Assembly: GCA_050699035.1 (NCBI GenBank) | Contig: JBOHDE010000064.1 | Coordinates: forward strand, 1-18,358 | Direction: 5' to 3' | From: WHTB01 sp050699035 | GTDB lineage: Bacteria > Actinomycetota > Actinomycetes > Propionibacteriales > Nocardioidaceae | DNA length: 18,358 nt | Shown here: piece by piece, positions 7,183 to 13,800 of the stretch | Numbering within the stretch: the stretch's first letter is position 1 | How the letters are laid out: each line of letters starts with the position of its first letter | Position numbers and translations under genes: made by a program | The notes under the pieces: generated by a model | Seen by the model: the letters and a program-made list of their open reading frames with translations, nothing else | Databases searched by the model: none | What the model was told of the DNA's origin: nothing

Positions 7183-7854
7183 GTGACTGTCTCGCACCTT
7201 CGACGGCTGTCCGGCCCTGTCCTGGCCGCTGCCCTGGTCCTCGTCGCCGCCTGCTCGGGTGACGTCGACGAGGCCGCCCCCGACAACCCCGGGGGCGCCG
7301 TCCACCAGGGCGGCGACGCCGACGACGACGGCTACAAAGGGGTCGGCCTGCCGGAGCCGTACGACGTGCCCTCGATCCAGCTCACCGACACCGACGGCGC
7401 GGCGTTCGACCTGGTCGCCGATACGACGAAGCCCGTGACGCTGGTGTTCTTCGGCTACACCAACTGTCCCGACATCTGCAGCCTCGTGATGGCCGACGTG
7501 GCGTCGGCGATGACCCGGCTCGACGGCGACGTGCGCGACCAGGTGCAGATGCTGTTCGTCACCTCGGACCCGGCGCGAGACACCGGGCCGGTGCTCCGGA
7601 AGTTCCTGGACCGGTTCGACCCGTCGTTCGAGGGGCTGACCGGGCCGCTGCCGCGGATCGAGCAGGCTGCCAAGCCGCTCGGCGTACTCCTCGAAGGCAC
7701 CAAGAAGCTGCCGAGCGGGGGGTACGAGGTGTCGCACGGCAGCCAGATCCTCGGCATCGGCGCGGACGACACCGCCCAGGTCGTGTGGACCGAGGGCACT
7801 CCGGTCGGCGATCTGGTCACCGACATCACCCGGCTCGCCGAGCAGCAGGGCTGA
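7183..7854 (+). CDS. SCO1/SenC-family copper/thiol lipoprotein
   Basis: This 223-residue protein belongs to the SCO1/SenC/PrrC family. It has a basic N-terminus and a hydrophobic signal segment ending in the lipobox LVAAC, with Cys24 as the predicted lipidated residue. The thioredoxin-like domain follows, with the copper-binding CxxxC in TNCPDIC (Cys95, Cys99) and the distant histidine ligand His185 in VSHGSQ. Such proteins deliver copper to the CuA site of cytochrome c oxidase or act as thiol reductants, anchored outside the membrane. The GTG at 7183 lies 11 nt after GAGGG (7167-7171); the GTG at 7174 would leave only 2 nt of spacing. The next gene is lgt, the enzyme expected to lipidate it. 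No oxidase gene is in view, so the copper target is inferred from the family. Confidence 0.92.
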   Translation: MTVSHLRRLSGPVLAAALVLVAACSGDVDEAAPDNPGGAVHQGGDADDDGYKGVGLPEPYDVPSIQLTDTDGAAFDLVADTTKPVTLVFFGYTNCPDICSLVMADVASAMTRLDGDVRDQVQMLFVTSDPARDTGPVLRKFLDRFDPSFEGLTGPLPRIEQAAKPLGVLLEGTKKLPSGGYEVSHGSQILGIGADDTAQVVWTEGTPVGDLVTDITRLAEQQG

Positions 7855-7871
7855 CGGGTAGGTTCACCCCG

Positions 7872-8759
7872 ATGAATGCTGAGCTGACTGCCGCCTTCCT
7901 CCCCAGTCCGAGCAACGGAGTGTGGGAGATCGGGCCGTTCCCGCTGCGTGCGTACGCACTGTGCATCATCGCCGGCGTCTTCGCCGCGATCTGGCTGGGC
8001 AACCGGCGCTTCGTGGCACGCGGCGGGCTGCCCGGCACCGTCGCCGACATCGCGGTGTGGGCGGTGCCGTTCGGGCTGGTGGGTGCCCGCGCGTACCACG
8101 TGATCTCCGACTACCAGCTGTACTTCGGCGAGGGCCGGCGGCCGATCGAGGCGCTGTACATCTGGCAGGGCGGCCTCGGGATCTGGGGCGCGATCTCGCT
8201 GGGTGCGGTCGGTGCGTACATCGGCTGCCGCCGAGCCGGCGTGCGCTTCGCCGCGTTCGCCGACGCGCTGGCGCCGGGTCTCGCGCTGGCGCAGGCGCTC
8301 GGCCGGTGGGGCAACTGGTTCAACCAGGAGCTGTTCGGCAACCCGACCACGTTGCCGTGGGGGCTGGAGATCTCGGCGGAGAACCGGCCCGAGGGATACC
8401 AGGAGTTCGACACGTTCCACCCGACGTTCCTGTACGAGTTTTTCTGGAACCTCGGCGTCGTCGGGCTGGTGATCTGGGCGGACCGCCGGTTCAAGCTCGG
8501 CTTCGGCCGGGCCTTCTGGCTGTACGTGATGGCGTACACGGCGGGTCGTGGCTGGATCGAGTACATGCGGATCGACACCGTCAACCATGTCTTCGGCCTG
8601 CGGCTGAACGTGTGGACGTCGATCCTCGTCTTCCTGCTGGCGCTCGGCTTCTTCGTCCGCTCGGCGCGCAAGCACCCGGGGCGCGAGACTGTGGTCGACG
8701 ACCGCGCCGAGGCCGCCAAGGCCAAGCAAGCCGAGACCTCAGACGAACCCAAGGCCTGA
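7872..8759 (+). CDS. lgt: Phosphatidylglycerol-prolipoprotein diacylglyceryl transferase
   Basis: Lgt transfers diacylglycerol from phosphatidylglycerol to the lipobox cysteine of prolipoproteins in the plasma membrane. This 295-residue protein has about seven hydrophobic segments and the Lgt signature GRWGNWFNQELFG (144-156, containing Arg145, Asn148 and Glu153). HPTFLYE starts at His183, and RGWIEYMR follows at 226-233. Tyr28 in PLRAY corresponds to an essential tyrosine of the E. coli enzyme. The equivalent of E. coli His103 is Trp105 here (QGGLGIWGA), a form I recall as usual in actinobacterial Lgt. The C-terminal 30 residues are a charged, Ala/Lys-rich cytosolic tail. The ATG at 7872 is 17 nt after the SCO stop, with only a weak GGGTAGG-like Shine-Dalgarno. 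It ends the hisI-lgt run; a hairpin follows 15 nt after the stop. Confidence 0.96.
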   Translation: MNAELTAAFLPSPSNGVWEIGPFPLRAYALCIIAGVFAAIWLGNRRFVARGGLPGTVADIAVWAVPFGLVGARAYHVISDYQLYFGEGRRPIEALYIWQGGLGIWGAISLGAVGAYIGCRRAGVRFAAFADALAPGLALAQALGRWGNWFNQELFGNPTTLPWGLEISAENRPEGYQEFDTFHPTFLYEFFWNLGVVGLVIWADRRFKLGFGRAFWLYVMAYTAGRGWIEYMRIDTVNHVFGLRLNVWTSILVFLLALGFFVRSARKHPGRETVVDDRAEAAKAKQAETSDEPKA

Positions 8760-8774
8760 CCGCGCCCACATCCC

Positions 8775-8833
8775 GCAACTGTCCGCAGATTGCACGCGTG
8801 GGCGACTTTGGCGTGCGATCTGCGGACAGTTGC
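8775..8833. repeat. Palindrome 1: 23-bp-stem hairpin next to the DUF559 stop
   Basis: The left arm 8775-8797 and right arm 8811-8833 are complementary at 22 of 23 positions, and the exception is a T:G pair that still pairs in RNA on one strand. The loop is 13 nt (8798-8810). Each arm holds TGTCCGCAGATNGCACGC. The element lies 15 nt after the lgt stop and 5 nt past the DUF559 stop, between convergent genes, so it could act as a bidirectional terminator. However, no T-tract follows on either strand, and a related copy lies on the other side of the DUF559 gene. Confidence 0.9.
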
Positions 8834-8838
8834 TGGAC

Positions 8839-9783
8839 TCAGCGGCGGGTGCTGGACACGAAGTGGCGGTTCCAGTCGTCGTTCGGCCGCCGGGGAACGC
8901 CGGGAACCTTGCGCTCCCGCGCTACCGCCCAAACACGGCGCACGGTGCTCGCCGGATCGTCGAAGATGCCCTCGGCAGTGACGACCACCAGGCGCCAGCC
9001 CCACCCGTCGAGCTGTTCGCGGCGCTCGAGGTCGTGGAGCCACTGTCGGCTCGAGGTGGCGTGCTGCCGCCCGTCGTACTCGATGATCACCTTCTGCAAG
9101 GGGTAGGACAGGTCGAGCCGGATCTCCCACTCGCCGTCGCGGCGGCGCAGGATGACATTCACCTGGGGTTCGGGCAGTCCGGCTAGCACGATGAGCAGAC
9201 GCAGCCGCGTCTCCATCGGCGAGTCGACGCCCTTCCGGACCAGCCGGGCAGCGCGGAGGGCTCTTCGTCGGCCACGACCCGGCCAGTCCTCGGCCGCCGC
9301 GACCAGATCAGACTCGGTGACGTGACCCTTGCGCACGAGGCGGTCGCCCACCACGACCAGGTCGACCAGCCCGACGCCCTGCACGCCGGCGAGGTCGAGG
9401 AAAGCCTGCACTGGGCTCGAGACCCGTATCCCGTCGCGGAGCACGACGGTGGCGGCGGGGTTCGCCTGGTGAGCGTTGATCCCGTCAACCTGCGGCCGGC
9501 TGATCCCCCTCGGTGTGCTCACGTCGGTCCCGGCGCGATCTGGCGGACACAGGTCGTGCAGCTCCGCCGCGGTCACGTGGCTGATGAAAGCGCTTGGATC
9601 GGTGATGCGCATGGCTGCGCGCGCCCGTAGCAGGGTTGAGTCTCGAACGCCGGCGAGAACATGGACGCCATAGAACACCGGCCGGAACTCGGTCGTGCGG
9701 AGGCGTCGTTCGTCCAGACCGGCACGTCGGAGGTCTGTCGGGGTGACGGGCAGCTTGAGGTCGACGTCCTTGTCGTAGTGCAC
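8839..9783 (-). CDS. DUF559 domain protein, PD-(D/E)XK-like nuclease with N-terminal AbiEi-like region
   Basis: This 314-residue protein is read from the minus strand from a GTG. The C-terminal half (about 187-285) is a DUF559 domain, related to very-short-patch-repair (Vsr) endonucleases. It opens with SPMETRLRLLIVLAGLPEP (188-206). The PD-(D/E)XK-like core has Asp224 in RLDLSYP, Glu235 and Asp237 in IIEYDGRQH (with His241), and Asp251 in HDLERREQL, followed by GWGWRLVVVT. The N-terminal part (about 12-75) resembles the winged-helix region of AbiEi-type or DUF4095-like proteins: TPTDLRRAGL and RPVFYGVHVLAG. A single-strand or mismatch nuclease role is inference; no methyltransferase or toxin partner is adjacent. 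No strong Shine-Dalgarno is seen, but no other start is open upstream before a stop at 9823-9825. It is the only minus-strand gene in the window and is bracketed by two related palindromes. Confidence 0.82.
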   Translation of the reverse strand: MHYDKDVDLKLPVTPTDLRRAGLDERRLRTTEFRPVFYGVHVLAGVRDSTLLRARAAMRITDPSAFISHVTAAELHDLCPPDRAGTDVSTPRGISRPQVDGINAHQANPAATVVLRDGIRVSSPVQAFLDLAGVQGVGLVDLVVVGDRLVRKGHVTESDLVAAAEDWPGRGRRRALRAARLVRKGVDSPMETRLRLLIVLAGLPEPQVNVILRRRDGEWEIRLDLSYPLQKVIIEYDGRQHATSSRQWLHDLERREQLDGWGWRLVVVTAEGIFDDPASTVRRVWAVARERKVPGVPRRPNDDWNRHFVSSTRR

Positions 9784-9822
9784 CCTGCAAGCCTGCCGAC
9801 AATCGCGGCGAGGCGTCGTCCG

Positions 9823-9831
9823 TTATCCACA
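9823..9831 (+). other. Perfect DnaA-box-like 9-mer (TTATCCACA)
   Basis: TTATCCACA matches the consensus DnaA box. It lies 40 nt upstream of the DUF559 GTG, between that start and palindrome 2. It is solitary; no cluster of boxes or AT-rich unwinding region is present, so this is not an origin. It could be incidental, a DnaA-responsive regulatory site, or part of the DUF559 unit. Confidence 0.5.
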
Positions 9832-9844
9832 GGCACGGTGTCCG

Positions 9845-9905
9845 CACAGATGTCCGGAGATGACACGCCAACGGCGGTTTCGCGTGCCATCTGCGGACAT
9901 TTGTG
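9845..9905. repeat. Palindrome 2: imperfect 24-bp-stem hairpin upstream of the DUF559 gene
   Basis: The left arm 9845-9868 and right arm 9882-9905 pair at 21 of 24 positions by Watson-Crick plus one G:T, around a 13-nt loop (9869-9881). The right arm read in reverse complement carries TGTCCGCAGATGGCACGC, which differs from the palindrome 1 core at one variable base. It lies between the divergent DUF559 (-) and VIT-family (+) genes, so it is not positioned as a terminator for either. This makes a shared repeat family more likely than independent terminators. Confidence 0.88.
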
Positions 9906-9964
9906 GGGAGCCGCCGGGCGTTGAGGGCAGGCTGACCTTCGGTGAAATCGGCCCGGAGCGCAGC

Positions 9965-9970
9965 TAGCCT
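9965..9970 (+). promoter_or_regulatory. Putative -10 element for a leaderless VIT-family transcript
   Basis: TAGCCT fits the actinobacterial TANNNT -10 consensus and ends 7 nt before the ATG at 9978. That is the spacing expected if transcription starts at the A of the start codon. No Shine-Dalgarno lies at a usable distance from this ATG. The -35 region is not recognisable. Confidence 0.4.
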
Positions 9971-9977
9971 CACGCCC

Positions 9978-10715
9978 ATGGACACCGCGGCCGAAGGTCT
10001 GGCGAGTGCCGACGACTCCGGGATCGAGCATGAGCACCCCGACGTCACGGGCGGCTGGCTGCGCCCCGCGGTGTTCGGAGCGATGGACGGCCTGGTCTCC
10101 AACTTCGCGCTGATCGCGGGCATGGTCGGCGGCACCGGCGGTGACAACAACGACCTGGTGGTCCTCGCCGGGCTGGCCGGCCTCGCGGCGGGCGCGTTCT
10201 CGATGGCCGCGGGGGAGTACACCTCGGTCGCCAGCCAGGCCGAGTTCGCGGCCCGGCAGGTCGAGGTCGAGCGGCGTGAGATCGTGGCCAACCCGGTCGG
10301 TGAGACGGCCGAGCTGGCGGAGGTGTACGTCGGCAAGGGGATCGACGAGGAGACCGCCCGGCAGATGGCCGAGCAGGTCCACGCCGACGTCGAGCGGGCC
10401 GTCGCGGTGCACGCGATGGAGGAGTTCGGCGTCGACCCCGACGACCTTCCCTCGCCGACGCTCGCGGCGGGGTCGTCGTTCCTCTCCTTCGCGGTCGGCG
10501 CCGCCATCCCCGTGCTGCCGTACGTGCTCGGCGCCGGCACGCTGCTGCCGGGCCTGGTCCTCACCCTGCTGGCGCTGTTCGGGTGCGGGGCCGTCGTCGC
10601 CCGCGTCACCAGCCGGCCGTGGTGGTACTCCGGCCTGCGTCAGCTGGTGCTCGGCAGCGTCGCGGCCGGCGTCACGTACCTGTTCGGCTCGCTGGTCGGC
10701 GCCAGTCTGGGCTGA
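9978..10715 (+). CDS. VIT1/CCC1-family iron/manganese transporter
   Basis: This 245-residue membrane protein matches the VIT1/CCC1 family, which exports or sequesters Fe2+ and Mn2+ and protects against metal overload. Motifs are FGAMDGLVSNFALIAG in the first membrane helix (Asp37), GAFSMAAGEYTSV in the second (Met76, Glu80), then a charged Glu-rich segment (about 86-150) corresponding to the cytosolic metal-binding helices of VIT1. Three further hydrophobic segments follow, the last ending near the C-terminus. I chose the ATG at 9978 because a TAGCCT -10 sits just upstream; a GTG at 9942 would add 12 residues and cannot be excluded. It is divergent from the DUF559 gene and followed by a 174-nt gap. 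Regulation by metal is not evident; no recognisable Fur/DtxR/IdeR box was seen. Confidence 0.9.
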   Translation: MDTAAEGLASADDSGIEHEHPDVTGGWLRPAVFGAMDGLVSNFALIAGMVGGTGGDNNDLVVLAGLAGLAAGAFSMAAGEYTSVASQAEFAARQVEVERREIVANPVGETAELAEVYVGKGIDEETARQMAEQVHADVERAVAVHAMEEFGVDPDDLPSPTLAAGSSFLSFAVGAAIPVLPYVLGAGTLLPGLVLTLLALFGCGAVVARVTSRPWWYSGLRQLVLGSVAAGVTYLFGSLVGASLG

Positions 10716-10800
10716 ACGCCGGCCGCCCCAGCGTTACCGGTGGACCAGGGTCTCGACATCCGGACCGGGGCGACAGCGGCGGTGCACCGACCGCATCGTG

Positions 10801-10806
10801 TAGTCT
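10801..10806 (+). promoter_or_regulatory. Putative -10 element for gltBD
   Basis: TAGTCT in the 174-nt gap 10716-10889 fits the TANNNT pattern and would give a leader of roughly 75 nt before gltB. A good -35 hexamer is not visible. The leader region has only a short AGGG/CCCT inverted repeat (near 10822-10839), and I recognise no riboswitch in it. Confidence 0.33.
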
Positions 10807-10889
10807 CGACAGGCCGCACCAAGGGCCAATGTCGTCCCTACGCAGATGATCGAAGAGGGTCCAGCAAACGACGACGGGTGAGGTGCCCC

Positions 10890-13800
10890 ATGCGAGCTAT
10901 CCCGCCGCCGCAAGGTCTCTATGACCCCCGGCACGAGCACGACTCCTGCGGTGTCGCCTTCGTCGCGACACTGACCGGTGAACCGAGCCACCAGATCGTG
11001 CAGCAGGCCGTGCAGGCGCTGCGCAACCTCGACCACCGCGGGGCTTCCGGCGCCGAGGCTGACTCCGGCGACGGCGCCGGCATCCTGCTGCAGGTCCCCG
11101 ACGCGTTCTTCCGTGCCGTCTGCAACTTCGACCTCCCGCAGGCCGGGAGCTACGCCGTGGGTACGGCGTTCATCCCCGGCGACGACGAGACAGTGGCGAA
11201 GACCCGGGTACGCATCGAGGAGGTCGCCGACGAGGAAGGTCTCACCGTCGTCGGCTGGCGCGACGTACCCGTCGACCCGTCGACTCTCGGCGCGACCGCC
11301 CGGTCGGTGCTGCCGTCCTTCGTGCAGCTGTTCGTCAGCGCCAAGAGCGGCCGCGTGCTGGGCATGGCTCTAGAGCGGATGGCGTACTGCCTGCGCCGGC
11401 GGGTCGAGCGCGACCACGACGTCTACTTCCCGTCGCTGTCGTCACGCACCATCGCGTACAAGGGAATGCTGACCACCGACCAGCTCGACCAGGTCTTCCC
11501 CGACCTGGTCGACGAGCGGTTCGCGTCCGCGCTGGCCGTGGTGCACTCGCGGTTCTCCACCAACACGTTCCCGAGCTGGCCACTGGCCCACCCGTTCCGC
11601 TTCATCGCGCACAACGGCGAGATCAACACCCTGAAGGGCAACCGCAACTGGATGCGGGCCCGCGAGGCGCTGCTGGCCAGCGACCTGATCCCCGGCGACC
11701 TGGAGCGGATCTTCCCGATCTGCACCGACGGCGCGTCCGACTCGGCGACGTTCGACGAGGTGCTTGAGCTGCTCCACCTCGGCGGACGCAGCCTGCCGCA
11801 CTCGGTGCTGATGATGATCCCCGAGGCGTGGGAGAACCACGAGGAGATGGACCCCGCGCGACGCGCCTTCTACCGGTTCCACTCGGCGGTGATGGAGCCG
11901 TGGGACGGCCCCGCGTGCGTGGTGTTCACCGACGGCACGCAGATCGGCGCGGTGCTGGACCGCAACGGTCTGCGGCCCAGCCGCTACTGGGTCACCGACG
12001 ACGGCCTCGTCGTACTGGCGTCCGAGGTCGGCGTGCTCGACATCGACCCGGCCACGGTCGTCCGTAAGGGCCGCCTCCAGCCGGGGCGGATGTTCCTCGT
12101 CGACCTCGACGAGCACCGCATCATCGAAGACGACGAGATCAAGTCGACGCTCGCCGCCGAGCAGCCGTACGACGAGTGGCTGCACGCCGGCCTGATCCGG
12201 CTCGAGGACCTGCCGATCCGCGAGCACGTCGTGCACACACACGCCTCGGTCACCCGCCGCCAGCAGGTCTTCGGCTACACCGAGGAAGAGCTCCGGGTGC
12301 TGCTCACGCCGATGGGCAAGATGGGTGCCGAGCCGATCGGCTCGATGGGTACGGACACGCCGATCGCGACCCTGTCCGACCGGCCGCGGCTGCTGTTCGA
12401 CTACTTCAGCCAGCTGTTCGCACAGGTCACCAACCCGCCGCTGGACGCGATCCGCGAGGAGCTGGTGACCTCGCTGCACGGGTCGATCGGTCCCGAGGGC
12501 AACCTGCTCGACCCGGGGCCGGCGTCGTGCCGCCAGCTGGTGCTGCCGTTCCCGGTGATCGACAACGACGACCTGGCCAAGATCCGGCACATCAACCGCG
12601 ACGGCGACCTGCCGGGGTACGCCACCAAGATCGTCCGTGGACTGTTCGAGGTCGACGGCGGAGCCCGCGCACTCGAGGCGCGGCTGGAGGAGATCTGCAC
12701 CGAGGTGTCCGAGGCGATCGCCGAAGGCGCTCGGGTGATCGTGCTGTCCGACCGGCACTCCAGCGCCGAGAAGGCGCCGATCCCGTCGCTGCTGCTGACC
12801 GCGGCCGTGCACCACCACCTGGTCCGGGAGAAGACCCGCACCCAGGTCGGGCTGCTGGTCGAGGCCGGCGACGTCCGCGAGGTGCACCACGTCGCGCTGC
12901 TGATCGGCTTCGGAGCGGCCGCCGTCAACCCGTACCTCGCGATGGAGTCGGTGGAAGACCTCGCCCGCCGCGGCTTCTTCCTCACCGACATGGAGCCCGA
13001 GGTCGCGGTCACGCAGCTGGTCAAGGCGCTCGGCAAGGGCGTGCTCAAGGTGATGAGCAAGATGGGCGTCTCGACCGTGGCGTCCTACACCGGCGCGCAG
13101 ATCTTCGAGGCGGTCGGGCTGTCGCAGGAGCTGGTCGACCGCTACTTCACGGGTACGACGTCCAAGCTCGGCGGCGTCGGTCTCGACGTGATCGCGCAGG
13201 AGGTGCTGCTGCGACACCGCGTCGCTTACCCGCTGAACGGCATCCCGGCCGCCCACCGCGACCTGGAGATCGGTGGCGAGTACCAGTGGCGCCGCGAGGG
13301 CGAGCCGCACCTGTTCGACCCCGAGACGGTGTTCCGGCTGCAGCACTCCACGCGCACGGGACGCTACGACATCTTCAAGCAGTACACGAAAGCCGTCGAC
13401 GACCAGTCCGAGCGGCTGATGACGCTGCGGGGCCTGTTCCGGCTCAGGAGCGACCGTCCGGCCGTACCCCTGGACGAGGTGGAGCCGGTCGAGTCGATCG
13501 TCAAACGGTTCTCCACCGGCGCCATGTCGTACGGCTCGATCAGCCGCGAGGCGCACGAGACGCTGGCGATCGCGATGAACCGGCTCGGCGGCAAGTCCAA
13601 CACCGGGGAAGGCGGCGAGGACGCCGACCGGCTGTACGACGCCGAGCGCCGCAGCGCGGTCAAGCAGGTCGCGTCCGGGCGGTTCGGGGTGACGGCCGAG
13701 TACCTCACCAACGCAGACGACATCCAGATCAAGATGGCGCAGGGCGCGAAGCCCGGTGAGGGCGGTCAGCTGCCCGGCCACAAGGTCTACCCGTGGATCG

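Noticed and set aside
8775..9905. Classical insertion sequence with terminal inverted repeats
   Set aside because: Each end is itself a palindrome rather than a one-sided terminal repeat, the gene is not a known transposase, and no target-site duplication was recognised next to the hairpins.
9784..9977. Replication origin, suggested by the DnaA box
   Set aside because: There is only one box, no AT-rich stretch, and no dnaA/dnaN/gyrB neighbourhood.
10716..10775. Terminator after the transporter gene
   Set aside because: Only short GC-rich inverted repeats (about 5 bp, such as AACGC/GCGTT) are present and no T-tract follows, so it cannot be told from background.
10740..10889. Upstream GTG extension of gltB by 50 residues
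   Set aside because: The N-terminal nucleophile Cys20 and the GAGG Shine-Dalgarno at 10880-10883 both fit the ATG at 10890. The extension is unlike the family.
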